Positions 1 through 6,582 of a stretch of DNA of 16,350 nucleotides are shown here, in pieces (positions within the stretch are counted from its first letter, which is position 1; every line of letters begins with the position of its first letter). The position numbers and the translations under genes were made by a program. This DNA comes from JACDER01 sp036394915. GTDB taxonomy: Bacteria > Actinomycetota > Thermoleophilia > Gaiellales > Gaiellaceae. The stretch spans positions 1 to 16,350 of the forward strand of contig DASWEE010000082.1 in assembly GCA_036394915.1 (NCBI GenBank), given 5' to 3'. The notes beneath the pieces are model-generated. The model saw nothing but the letters and a program-made list of their open reading frames with translations, was not told the DNA's origin and did no database searches.

Positions 1-1331
1 GCCGCGAGCGCGGAGCCCGCCTGGCGATACATGGACGCGTTCTTCATGTCGGCGTAGTCGGAATCGACGTAACGGCGCCAGCGCGGGTGCATCGGGAAGG
101 GCCAGATGTGCTCGCCGCTCTCCTCGCCGGCCTCGACGATCAGGTCGCGCCAGGGCTCGTCGTTGGCGAACACGCCCGCGTACTGGTCACCGAGCGCGAT
201 CACCATCGCCCCGGTCAGCGTCGCGAGATCGAGCAGGTGCGTCGCGCCTTGCTGCCGCGCGTACCAGAGCGCGTCGGCGAGCACCAACCGTCCCTCGGCG
301 TCGGTGTTGATCACCTCGATCGTCTTGCCGTTCATGGCCGTGATGATGTCGCCTGGGCGATATGCGCCTCCGCCCGGCATGTTCTCGGTCGCCGCCACGA
401 CGGCGATCGTCCTGACGGGAGTTTCGAGCTCAGCGAGCGCGCCCATCGCGGCCACGACCGCACCGCCGCCGGACATGTCGTGCTTCATGTCCTCCATGCC
501 CTGCCCCGGCTTCAGGGAGATGCCACCGGTGTCGAACGTGATCGCCTTGCCGACCAGCCCGAGCACGGTGTCGCCGGTCGCTCCGGGAGGGTCGTAACGC
601 ATGACGATCAGCCGGGGAGGGTTGTGGCTTCCCTGCGCGACCGCGGCCAGGGCCCCCATGCCTTGCTGGTGGATCTCCTCCGGGCCGAGCCACTCGGCCG
701 AGAGGTGCTCGTCCTCGCCCGCGATCTCCTCGGCGGTCTCCGCCAGGCGGGCAGGCGTAAGCTCGTTCGGGGGCATGTTGGAGAGGTCACGCGCGCGATT
801 CGTCCAGGCGGCCACCCGCTGCGCCCGCTCGGCGGCCTGCCCGAGCTCGGCGTCCTCCGTGACGAGGACGAGCCGCCCGATGCGGCGCTCCTCCCGCGGC
901 ATCGTCTTCCAGCGGCCGGGGTCGTAGGCGCCGAGCAGCACTCCCTCGACGACCGCGCGCATCTGTTCGGCCGGAGGGAGAGGGAGCGTCTCGTCGAGGA
1001 TCCAGCCGATCGTGCCGCCGAACTCCTTCGCCCGGCGCGCGACCGCCGCGGCCGCGGTTCGCAGCGAGTCGGCGTCGACATCCACTTCGGGACCGAGGCC
1101 TGCGACCGCGACGCGCCTGGCGCCGTCGGTTTCGCTGTGGACGACCGTGGCGGTGTCGCGCCGGCCGCTGATCTCGCCCGCCTCGACGAGTGCGGACAGC
1201 CGCGCGTCCAGGCGCTCGTCCAGCGCGGCCGCGGCCTTCGGAAGCCTTGTGGCCGGCTCAGGAACCGCGACGGCGAGAACGTCGAGCTCGGTCTCGCCTG
1301 GCCGCGCGACCGCGACATCGATCTCTGCCAT
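1..1331 (-). CDS. pepA: Leucyl aminopeptidase (M17 family), C-terminus cut by window edge
   Basis: Cytosolic two-metal exopeptidase that removes N-terminal residues from peptides. Translating the minus strand from the ATG at 1331 gives 443 codons that run off the window, so only about the last 50 residues of a roughly 490-residue family member are missing. The C-terminal catalytic domain carries the M17 signatures: VGKAITFDTGG, with metal-binding Lys262 and Asp267, and the signature NTDAEGRL starting at Asn342 (plus-strand bases about 285-308). The N-terminal third is the usual variable Ala/Glu-rich macrodomain-like part. No ribosome-binding site precedes the ATG; a TAGCAT box lies 8 bases upstream, fitting a leaderless transcript. 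It is divergent from the small gene at 1413. The family assignment is firm; its physiological substrate is unknown. Confidence 0.95.
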   Translation of the reverse strand, partial: MAEIDVAVARPGETELDVLAVAVPEPATRLPKAAAALDERLDARLSALVEAGEISGRRDTATVVHSETDGARRVAVAGLGPEVDVDADSLRTAAAAVARRAKEFGGTIGWILDETLPLPPAEQMRAVVEGVLLGAYDPGRWKTMPREERRIGRLVLVTEDAELGQAAERAQRVAAWTNRARDLSNMPPNELTPARLAETAEEIAGEDEHLSAEWLGPEEIHQQGMGALAAVAQGSHNPPRLIVMRYDPPGATGDTVLGLVGKAITFDTGGISLKPGQGMEDMKHDMSGGGAVVAAMGALAELETPVRTIAVVAATENMPGGGAYRPGDIITAMNGKTIEVINTDAEGRLVLADALWYARQQGATHLLDLATLTGAMVIALGDQYAGVFANDEPWRDLIVEAGEESGEHIWPFPMHPRWRRYVDSDYADMKNASMYRQAGSALA

Positions 1332-1339
1332 GGCGGCCG

Positions 1340-1345
1340 ATGCTA
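1340..1345 (-). promoter_or_regulatory. Candidate -10 box (TAGCAT) of pepA
   Basis: On the minus strand TAGCAT lies 8 bases before the pepA ATG and no Shine-Dalgarno sequence is visible, so transcription would start at or next to the start codon. No convincing -35 hexamer is seen 16-18 bases upstream. The call rests mainly on the same arrangement recurring at other genes here. Confidence 0.35.
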
Positions 1346-1412
1346 TCCGACCGTTTTCCTACTCTGCGCCTGGCGACAAACCTTTTCGTCTCGTTACCGT
1401 CGAACGGAGGTT

Positions 1413-1595
1413 ATGAACGCCATCTGCGTCGAATCGCTGCTGCGGCGGATCTCGGTGCTAGTTGCGGAGCGGCAGGAGCTCCGTGGACAGCCGGACCGTG
1501 CGGGGGAGTTGGAGCAGAATCGGCTCGAGATCGTGCGCTGTCAGCGCGAGCTCAACCATGCCTTGATCGAGCTGTACGCAAAGCGCGCTGCTTAA
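1413..1595 (+). CDS. Small unknown protein, 60 residues, helical/coiled-coil-like
   Basis: I do not recognise this family. The ATG at 1413 is preceded by a strong GGAGG at 1406-1410 with a very short spacer. The product starts MNAICVESLL and ends YAKRAA. It is rich in Leu, Glu, Arg and Gln with heptad-like spacing (LLRRIS, AERQEL, NRLEIV, LNHALIELY), so one or two amphipathic helices are likely, perhaps self-associating. There is no signal peptide or membrane segment. Its two cysteines lie far apart and form no metal-binding pattern. Its TAA shares the tetramer TTAA (1592-1595) with the stop of the convergent deacetylase gene. The ribosome-binding site and plausible composition make it likely real; the function is unknown. 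Confidence 0.65.
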   Translation: MNAICVESLLRRISVLVAERQELRGQPDRAGELEQNRLEIVRCQRELNHALIELYAKRAA

Positions 1596-2524
1596 CATCC
1601 CCCTGTCGCGGCCTTCAGCTGCTTCAGCGTCGGCGGGTCGAGGGCGAGCAACTCCGGGAGGCTGACCGTCTTGAAGTGGCGGTGCCGGAGCTCGGGGAGA
1701 ATGTGGAACTTGAGCGCGCGGATCGTCTGGCCGCGGTTCTCGTGGAAGAGGACGATCGACCCGCTGCGCACGTTGTCCAGCACCTGCTTGGTTATCCCGT
1801 TGAAGTCGGCTCCCTGTGAGTCGAGGCTGTCGATGCTCCAGAGCACCTCGAGCATCCCGAGCGCGCGCGATTCGCGGTCGATCGTCGCGTTGCGCGCGCC
1901 GTAGGGCGGCCGGAACAGCCTCACCGGCTTCCCCGTCGACCGTTCGAGCTCCGTCTGGGTCGAGGCGAGCTCCGACCTCATGGCGCTGAAGTCGAGGCCC
2001 GGGAGGTAGGCGTGCGTCCAGGTGTGGTCGCCCACCGCGCCGAAGGCAAGCTCGCGCCGCGGCAGCGTGGGCCAGTTGGCGATGTTGCGGCCGACGACGA
2101 ACCAGGTCGCGCGCACCTTGGCCTGGCGGAGGATCGGAAATGCGTATCGCTCGGTATAGGGCCCGGGCCCGTCGTCGAAGGTGAGCGCGACGTAGCGCCC
2201 CTTCGTCCCGCCGCAATAGAGTGGAAGCCCGAGCTTTGCGAACCGGGCGACCGCCTTGTCGCCACGCTGCTCAAGCCGCTTGCGGGCGTTGCCCCGCCGG
2301 TGCTCCTGCGAGGTCGTGGTCTTCTGGGAGCTCTGAACGGTCGAGCGCGTGGACGAAGCCTCCGTGCCCGTCCCTCCGCCGCTTCCTCCGAATGCCCGCA
2401 CGAGGCCGAAGACGAGCCCGGCCAGCACGACGCCCGCGACGAGGAACGCGCCGAGCCGGCGACGCCGCAACTGCCGCTGCCGCGCCAGCCGGGTCGCGCG
2501 TCGCAGCTCGCGATCCTCGGTCAC
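1592..2524 (-). CDS. Membrane-anchored polysaccharide deacetylase (NodB fold, CE4)
   Basis: Predicted metal-dependent N- or O-deacetylase acting on cell-wall or capsular polysaccharide outside the membrane. From the GTG at 2524 it has 310 residues: a short Arg-rich cytoplasmic N-terminus, one membrane segment (about 24-45), a Ser/Thr/Gly-rich linker (about 46-75), and a NodB domain (about 110-295). All CE4 motifs are visible: TFDDGP (115-120, with catalytic Asp117 and metal-binding Asp118), HTWTH (167-171, metal-binding His167 and His171), RPPYG (205-209), the LWSID stretch (about 228) and the LFHE motif with His261. The frame stays open upstream to 2848, but that part is hairpin repeat. The GTG is preferred because the basic and membrane segments begin right after it and a good promoter ends 8 bases before it. 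Confidence 0.9.
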   Translation of the reverse strand: MTEDRELRRATRLARQRQLRRRRLGAFLVAGVVLAGLVFGLVRAFGGSGGGTGTEASSTRSTVQSSQKTTTSQEHRRGNARKRLEQRGDKAVARFAKLGLPLYCGGTKGRYVALTFDDGPGPYTERYAFPILRQAKVRATWFVVGRNIANWPTLPRRELAFGAVGDHTWTHAYLPGLDFSAMRSELASTQTELERSTGKPVRLFRPPYGARNATIDRESRALGMLEVLWSIDSLDSQGADFNGITKQVLDNVRSGSIVLFHENRGQTIRALKFHILPELRHRHFKTVSLPELLALDPPTLKQLKAATGGC

Positions 2525-2532
2525 TCGGGGCC

Positions 2533-2560
2533 AGTGTACGCACCCACTTTGGATGGGCAA
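2533..2560 (-). promoter_or_regulatory. Sigma-70-like promoter of the deacetylase gene
   Basis: On the minus strand, TTGCCC (2560-2555) and TACACT (2538-2533) are separated by 16 bases, close to the TTGACA/TATAAT consensus. Only 8 bases separate TACACT from the GTG at 2524, so the mRNA would begin at or within two bases of the start codon. This is the best two-box promoter in the window and supports the chosen start. Confidence 0.55.
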
Positions 2561-2586
2561 TCCCGCGATCTCGCGCGCTCGGATGC

Positions 2587-2730
2587 AAATCGGCGCGGAG
2601 AGGGCCAAGCCCTCTCGCGCCGATTTCGAAACAGTATTTGCGGCGGAGCCCAGCGTGGCTGGACTCCGCGGGTTGGCGCGTCTGGGCCGCTCCCGCCTTG
2701 CTCCAGCCGGCGGAGCCGGCCTCCGCAAGG
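2587..2730. repeat. Modular intergenic hairpin repeat, copy 1
   Basis: Three inverted repeats in a row. Module A (2587-2626): arms beginning AAATCGGCGCGG and ending CGCGCCGATTT, about 18 bp with one bulged G and loop CAA. Module B (2643-2669): GCGGAGCCCAGC / GCTGGACTCCGC, loop GTG, one C-A mismatch. Module C (2696-2730): GCCGGC-GGA-GCCGGC inside an outer CCTTGC/GCAAGG stem. The same modules recur at 4838-4938 in the order C-A-B. The region fills most of the 337-base gap between the deacetylase and MFS genes. A smaller hairpin (GGTGCT/AGCACC) follows at 2760-2774. No gene is supported here; open frames through it are by-products of GC richness. Confidence 0.8.
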
Positions 2731-2849
2731 CGTCCGCTGCACGCCGTCGGGCCGGCCCCGGTGCTGCTAGCACCGCCGCCGTCCCGCCGCCGCGCCCCAG
2801 GGCGGCCAGCTCGCGCCCCGAGACGAGCGACCTCGCGGCATCGACCATC

Positions 2850-2855
2850 TAGGCT
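2850..2855 (+). promoter_or_regulatory. Candidate -10 box (TAGGCT) of the MFS gene
   Basis: TAGGCT is followed by exactly six bases and then the GTG at 2862, with no ribosome-binding site. It fits a leaderless start and argues for the GTG over the internal ATG at 2889. No good -35 box is seen. Confidence 0.4.
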
Positions 2856-2861
2856 GGTTCT

Positions 2862-4040
2862 GTGCGGCTCGAAATCGACAAGCGGGCCATGGCAGCGCTG
2901 TCGAGCGGCCACCTGGCGACCGACTTCGCCAACGGCTCGCTGCCCGCGTTGTTGCCCTTCTTCGTCGACCGGTTCGGGCTCAACTACGTGCTCGCGGCCA
3001 CGATCATGCTCGCCTCCACCATCTCGTCGTCGGTGATCCAGCCCCTGTTCGGGCTCTGGTCCGACCGGCGCGGGGCGATCTGGCTGCTCCCGACCGGGGT
3101 GGCGCTCGCGGGGATCGGAATTGCGCTCGCCGCGGACGCGCCCAGCTACTGGCTCGTGATCCTCCTCGTCGTCGTGTCCGGCATCGGCGTCGCCGCCTAT
3201 CACCCCGAGGGATCGAAGTTCGCCGCCTACGTCAGCGGGAGGCGCCGTGCGAGCGGGATGTCCCTCTTCTCGCTCGGTGGCAACATCGGCTACGCGCTCG
3301 GGCCGATCGTGGCAACGCCGATCGTGCTCGCCTTCGGGCTCAGGGGCGGGTTCCTGCTCGTCGTCCCCTGCCTTGTCGTCGCCGCGCTCTTGTTCGCCCT
3401 CGCCCCGTATCTGAGCCGCTTCGTCCCGGAACCGCGTGCGCACGAGGCGCGGGCCGGAAGCGACCGGCGCGGGCCGCTCGCCCTCCTGCTCGGCGTCGTC
3501 GCCTTCCGAAGCGTGACGTGGTTCGGCCTGATCACGTTCGTACCGCTCTGGGAGGTCTCGCTCGGCCACTCGAAGTCGTACGGAAACCACCTGCTGTCGC
3601 TGATGCTGATCACCGGCGGCCTCGGCACGCTCGCGCTCGGCCCGGCCGCCGACCGTTTCGGCCGCCGGCCCGTGCTCCTCCTGAGCTCCGCGGCCACCGC
3701 GCCGCTCGTCCTGCTCTTCATCATGGTCGGAGGGATCCCGGGAGCGATCGCGCTCGGACTGATGGGCTGCAGCGTGATGGGCACGTTTGGCGTGACGATG
3801 GTCATGGGCCAGGAGTTCCTCCCGTCGCGGGTCGGCATGGCCTCGGGACTCGTCGTCGGCCTCTCGATCGGGCTCGGCGGAATCGCGGCGGTCGTCCTCG
3901 GTGCCGTCGCCGACACGGTCGATCTCGAGAGCGCGCTCTACGTCACGGCGGTTGCACCGGTGCTCGCGGTCCTGTTGACGCTGCGCCTCCCTTCGAGCCG
4001 CGAGCAGCGGCCGCTCGAGCCCGAGTTGGTCGTCCCATGA
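2862..4040 (+). CDS. MFS transporter, fosmidomycin-resistance (Fsr) type
   Basis: Twelve-helix inner-membrane exporter of the Fsr subgroup of the major facilitator superfamily; relatives pump out fosmidomycin and other small molecules, presumably by proton antiport. The 392-residue product shows the Fsr hallmarks in the first half: LPALLPFFVDRFGL (27-40), SVIQPLFGLWSDRRG (57-71, the loop 2-3 motif), AYHPEGSKFA (112-121) and SLFSLGGNIGYALGP (134-148). A charged central loop (about 187-203) precedes the second half, which has its own ADRFGRRP motif. The GTG start is favoured by the TAGGCT box six bases upstream; ATG at 2889 is the alternative. Its stop overlaps the next gene's start (ATGA, 4037-4040), so the two are translationally coupled. 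The actual substrate cannot be read from sequence. Confidence 0.88.
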   Translation: MRLEIDKRAMAALSSGHLATDFANGSLPALLPFFVDRFGLNYVLAATIMLASTISSSVIQPLFGLWSDRRGAIWLLPTGVALAGIGIALAADAPSYWLVILLVVVSGIGVAAYHPEGSKFAAYVSGRRRASGMSLFSLGGNIGYALGPIVATPIVLAFGLRGGFLLVVPCLVVAALLFALAPYLSRFVPEPRAHEARAGSDRRGPLALLLGVVAFRSVTWFGLITFVPLWEVSLGHSKSYGNHLLSLMLITGGLGTLALGPAADRFGRRPVLLLSSAATAPLVLLFIMVGGIPGAIALGLMGCSVMGTFGVTMVMGQEFLPSRVGMASGLVVGLSIGLGGIAAVVLGAVADTVDLESALYVTAVAPVLAVLLTLRLPSSREQRPLEPELVVP

Positions 4041-4462
4041 AGCTCGACGGCCGCGAGATCGAAGAGCTGCTGGCTGTCGATGTCCCGGCCCATCTCGCGA
4101 CGATCGATCCGAGAGGATTTCCTCGGGTCACCCCGATCTGGTTCGTGTGGGCCGACGGCGCCTTCTACATGACGAGCGTCGAAGGGCAGCCGCATCTGCG
4201 GAACATCGCCCGCAATCCGCGGACCTCGGTGTGCGTCGACACGGAGGAGCCCGAGAGCGCCGGTGGCATTCGCCCGCACAGGCAAGTCAAGGGATACGGG
4301 GAGGCCGAGCTGTTCCCGGACGAGGCCGGCGAGTGGACTCGGCGGATCACGCTCAAGTACATCCGTGGTGAGGCGGCCGATGCCACAGCGGCTCGGAGAG
4401 CCGCGATGCCGAGAGTGGTGATCCGCCTTCGCCCCCTGCGAATGACGGCGCGGGGAACGTAG
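4037..4462 (+). CDS. PPOX-class split-barrel oxidoreductase (F420- or FMN-dependent)
   Basis: 141-residue protein of the pyridoxamine-5'-phosphate-oxidase-like split-barrel superfamily; actinobacterial members are often F420- or FMN-dependent reductases of unknown substrate. The N-terminal pattern HLATIDPRGFPRVTPIWF (19-36), then FYMTS (43-47), HLRNIARNPRTSVCVD (53-68) and a GYGEAELF strand (87-94), is the classic order for this family. There is no signal peptide. The ATG overlaps the TGA of the Fsr-type transporter, so it is co-translated with it. A link between reduction of a compound and its export is possible but is only inference from the coupling. Whether F420, FMN or haem is bound cannot be decided here. 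Confidence 0.82.
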   Translation: MKLDGREIEELLAVDVPAHLATIDPRGFPRVTPIWFVWADGAFYMTSVEGQPHLRNIARNPRTSVCVDTEEPESAGGIRPHRQVKGYGEAELFPDEAGEWTRRITLKYIRGEAADATAARRAAMPRVVIRLRPLRMTARGT

Positions 4463-4470
4463 GTTAGGCT
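4460..4470 (+). promoter_or_regulatory. Candidate promoter boxes upstream of the SCP2 gene
   Basis: Two overlapping TANNNT boxes, TAGGTT and TAGGCT, begin at the stop codon of the upstream gene, 26-36 bases before the SCP2 ATG. This would give a short leader containing the strong AAGGAGG at 4485-4491. No clear -35 box is present; read-through from the upstream gene is the alternative. Confidence 0.3.
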
Positions 4471-4495
4471 CGAAGACCGCAATCAAGGAGGAACG

Positions 4496-4807
4496 ATGGC
4501 GCAGAGCGTGACCGAGTTCTTCGATGGTCTGCCCTCGAGGGTGGACGAGTCGAAGACGGCCGGGATGACGAACACGTACCGGTTCGACATCGACGGAGCC
4601 GGATCGTGGACGGTCGACGTCCAGGACGGCAAGGTGTCCGTGTCGCAGGACGGCGGCGCCGAGCCCGACTGCACGATCACGACCTCAGAGGAGAATTTCC
4701 AGAAGCTCATCGGCGGCGAGCTGAACCCGACCACCGCCTACATGACGGGCAAGCTCAAGATAGAGGGAGACATGGGCGCCGCCATGAAGCTTCAGAAGCT
4801 CTTCTAG
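4496..4807 (+). CDS. SCP2 sterol-binding-domain protein, single domain
   Basis: 103-residue stand-alone SCP2 (sterol carrier protein 2) domain, a soluble fold with a hydrophobic tunnel that binds lipids or acyl chains. The sequence runs from MAQSVTEFFDGLPSR through the VDVQDGKVSVSQ strand pair to the family's C-terminal signature GGELNPTTAYMTGKLKIEGD (73-92), followed by the closing helix MGAAMKLQKLF. Its length is normal for the single-domain form. The start is well fixed by AAGGAGG at 4485-4491, four bases before the ATG. It follows the PPOX gene by 33 bases and may be co-transcribed or have its own promoter. The A hairpin at 4858-4897, followed by a T run, could act as its terminator. The ligand is unknown. 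Confidence 0.9.
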   Translation: MAQSVTEFFDGLPSRVDESKTAGMTNTYRFDIDGAGSWTVDVQDGKVSVSQDGGAEPDCTITTSEENFQKLIGGELNPTTAYMTGKLKIEGDMGAAMKLQKLF

Positions 4808-4837
4808 CCCTCGCATCCCTGGCCGGCGGCTCCTCCC

Positions 4838-4938
4838 GGCCGGCGGAGCCGGCCTCCAAATCGACACGGAGAGGGCAGAGCCCTCTCGCGCCGATTTTTA
4901 AGTCGTAGTTACGGTGGAGCCCGCAAGACGGGCTCCAC
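4838..4938. repeat. Modular intergenic hairpin repeat, copy 2
   Basis: Same modules as at 2587-2730 in a different order. Module C (4838-4854): GGCCGGC-GGA-GCCGGCC. Module A (4858-4897): arms AAATCGACACGG and CGCGCCGATTT around loop AGA; the right arm is identical to copy 1. Module B (4914-4938): perfect GTGGAGCCCG/CGGGCTCCAC, loop CAAGA. Bases differ between copies but the arms still pair, which suggests the folding matters. Module A is followed by five Ts (4895-4899), so it may also serve as a terminator for the SCP2 gene. Confidence 0.8.
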
Positions 4939-4948
4939 GGAGCCTGAC

Positions 4949-5020
4949 GCCGCTGACGGCACGGTGCTCTCCGGGGCCGTATTGAAATACTGTCCCCTCC
5001 GGCACCGCACCGCCAGCGGC
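4949..5020. repeat. 72-bp imperfect palindrome upstream of the subtilase gene
   Basis: Nested inverted arms: GCCGCTG (4949-4955) with CAGCGGC (5014-5020); CGGTGC (4962-4967) with GCACCG (5002-5007); GGGG (4973-4976) with CCCC (4994-4997); GTAT (4979-4982) with ATAC (4987-4990), closing on TGAA. Internal loops separate the stems. It lies just beyond repeat copy 2 and ends 44 bases before the protease start. It could be a structured RNA, a DNA-level mobile cassette remnant, or a terminator/regulatory element; sequence alone does not choose. Confidence 0.55.
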
Positions 5021-5052
5021 GCCCCAGGAACCCGAGGGGGCACGAGCTTGCT

Positions 5053-5058
5053 TACCAT
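5053..5058 (+). promoter_or_regulatory. Candidate -10 box (TACCAT) of the subtilase operon
   Basis: TACCAT is followed by six bases and then the GTG at 5065. No ribosome-binding site is present, so this looks like another leaderless start. No -35 box is evident. Confidence 0.4.
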
Positions 5059-5064
5059 CGCCTC

Positions 5065-5901
5065 GTGGTCAACGAGACCGAAGGTCATGAGCCGATCCCG
5101 GCGTGGAGCCTGCCGGCCGACGCGGTCGACCGGATCCGGCTCGAGCACCGGTGGCCCGAGCGCGTCACGAGGGAATGGGCATGGGGTGAGTCGAGGGGCG
5201 CCGGCGTCCGGGTCTGCATCCTCGACAGCGGCGTCGAGCAGGGGCATCCGCTCGTCGGCGAGCTCGAGGGCGCGGTTGCGATCAGCATGGGGGAGGACGA
5301 GCAGACGATCGTCGAGGACGACACGGAGGGCGACCTCTGCGGGCACGGAACGGCCTGCGCCGGGATCGTCCGCTCGATCGCGCCCGACTGCAGCCTCTAC
5401 AGCGTCCGGGTCCTCGGTGCGGGCTACACCGGCAGCGGCCCGGTGCTCCTGGCCGGCCTCCGCTGGGCGGTCGAGCAGGGCTTCGACCTGATCAACATGA
5501 GCCTCTCGACCACGAAGCAAAAGTTCACGGGCCTTCTGCACGAGCTCGCCGACAGCGCCTATTTCCGGCGCACCGTCCTCGTCGCCTCTGCCCACAACCT
5601 CCCCGTCGAGAGCTATCCGTGGCGCTTCTCGTCCGTGATCTCGGTCGGAAGCCATGAGCAGCACGACCCTCTGGCCTTCTTCTACAACCCCGAGCCGCCC
5701 GTCGAGTTCTTCGCACGCGGCGTCGGCGTGGACGTGGCGTGGCTCGACGGGGGACAGCTGCGCTGCACCGGCAACAGCTTTGCCACCCCGCACATGACCG
5801 GAATCTGCGCGCTCGTGCTCGGCGAGCATCCGGAGCTGACGCCGTTCCAGCTCAAGAGCGTGCTCTACCTTACGGCGACGAACGTCGGAGGAGAAGGATG
5901 A
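5065..5901 (+). CDS. Intracellular subtilisin-like serine protease (S8 family)
   Basis: 278-residue peptidase S8 domain with a complete catalytic triad: Asp54 in VCILDSGV, His94 in LCGHGTACAG, and Ser238 in GNSFATPHM. Asn178 (ASAHN) is the probable oxyanion-hole residue. Unlike secreted subtilisins, it has no signal peptide and no inhibitory pro-domain: only about 45 residues precede the first catalytic strand, so it should act in the cytoplasm and need no long maturation step. The GTG start is suggested by the TACCAT box six bases upstream. Its TGA overlaps the ATG of the GAF gene (ATGA, 5898-5901), and GGAGGAGAAGG near its end is that gene's ribosome-binding site. Target proteins are unknown; activation by the GAF partner is inference. 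Confidence 0.9.
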   Translation: MVNETEGHEPIPAWSLPADAVDRIRLEHRWPERVTREWAWGESRGAGVRVCILDSGVEQGHPLVGELEGAVAISMGEDEQTIVEDDTEGDLCGHGTACAGIVRSIAPDCSLYSVRVLGAGYTGSGPVLLAGLRWAVEQGFDLINMSLSTTKQKFTGLLHELADSAYFRRTVLVASAHNLPVESYPWRFSSVISVGSHEQHDPLAFFYNPEPPVEFFARGVGVDVAWLDGGQLRCTGNSFATPHMTGICALVLGEHPELTPFQLKSVLYLTATNVGGEG

Positions 5902-6533
5902 ACGAGGACCGGCTCCGCGCCGCCGTCTCGGCGGGTGTCATGTCCTCGGACGAGTCGTACCGCGCCCTGCTCCAGTCGATCGTCGAGGTGGCGCGGGCGA
6001 TCTTCGCGGCCAAGGCGTCCTCGATCACCTTGCTGGACGAGGAGACGGACGAGCTCGTGTTCGAGGCGGTGGCAGGCGAAGGGGCCGAGACGCTGGTCGG
6101 GACACGGATGCCCTCGAGCACCGGGGTCTCGGGCTGGACACTGACGACGCGGCAGCCGCTCGTGATCGAGGACGTCAGCAAGGATCCTCGCCACGCCCGC
6201 GACGTCGCCGAGCAGACCGGCTACGTCCCGCAGGGGCTGATGTCGGTGCCGCTGCTGTACGAGGAGCGCGCGCTCGGCGTCCTGCAGGTGCTCGACCGCC
6301 AGAGCCCGTTCACGTTAACGGAGATGGAGCTGCTCGGAATGTTCGGCAACCAGGCCGCGATCGCGCTCGACCTGCTCCAGCGCGCGCGGCGCGCGAAGGC
6401 GGTGCTCGAGCAGGGCGAGCCGGAGGTCACGGTCGTGGCCCGGCTGGCGGCAGCGCTCGACGAGCTCGAGGACGAGCGCCGCGACGCCGGCCTCGCACTA
6501 CTCCGCGCGCTCGAGGACGTCCTCCGCAAATGA
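5898..6533 (+). CDS. GAF-domain sensor protein
   Basis: 211-residue cytoplasmic protein with one GAF domain (about 21-162): ESYRALLQSIVEVA, SSITLLDEETDEL, GTRMPSSTGVSGW, the PQGLMSVPLL strand and LGVLQVLDRQ are characteristic. GAF domains bind cyclic nucleotides, haem, bilins or other small ligands, or sense redox; nothing here identifies the ligand. The N-terminal helix (1-20) and a long C-terminal helical tail (about 163-211, Leu/Glu/Arg-rich) suggest dimerisation. There is no kinase, GGDEF, HTH or phosphatase output domain, so its output probably goes through a partner, most likely the protease whose stop codon overlaps its start. The start is fixed by the purine-rich GGAGGAGAAGG (5887-5897) and the ATGA overlap. 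Confidence 0.88.
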   Translation: MNEDRLRAAVSAGVMSSDESYRALLQSIVEVARAIFAAKASSITLLDEETDELVFEAVAGEGAETLVGTRMPSSTGVSGWTLTTRQPLVIEDVSKDPRHARDVAEQTGYVPQGLMSVPLLYEERALGVLQVLDRQSPFTLTEMELLGMFGNQAAIALDLLQRARRAKAVLEQGEPEVTVVARLAAALDELEDERRDAGLALLRALEDVLRK

Positions 6534-6534
6534 A

Positions 6535-6558
6535 TCGGGGCGGCTTGCGCCGCCCCGA
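6535..6558 (+). terminator. GC-rich hairpin between convergent genes
   Basis: A perfect 10-bp stem, TCGGGGCGGC/GCCGCCCCGA, with loop TTGC begins right after the stop of the GAF gene. The T tract is weak, so intrinsic termination is plausible but not classical. Being symmetrical, it could serve both the GAF gene and the convergent small gene ending at 6583. Confidence 0.6.
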
Positions 6559-6582
6559 CCAGACTTGCCTGTATGAGTCGAC

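Noticed and set aside
87..1412. Long plus-strand open frame across the pepA region
   Set aside because: It is antisense to a clear M17 peptidase and is Arg/Gly-rich by composition; only its last 60 codons (from 1413) have their own ribosome-binding site.
2525..2848. Upstream extension of the deacetylase reading frame (about 108 codons)
   Set aside because: It runs through the hairpin repeats, shows no protein-like composition, and the membrane-anchor N-terminus plus promoter place the start at GTG 2524.
4808..5064. Possible small gene between the SCP2 and subtilase genes
   Set aside because: Only hairpin repeats and the palindrome are present; no start codon with a ribosome-binding site leads into a protein-like frame.
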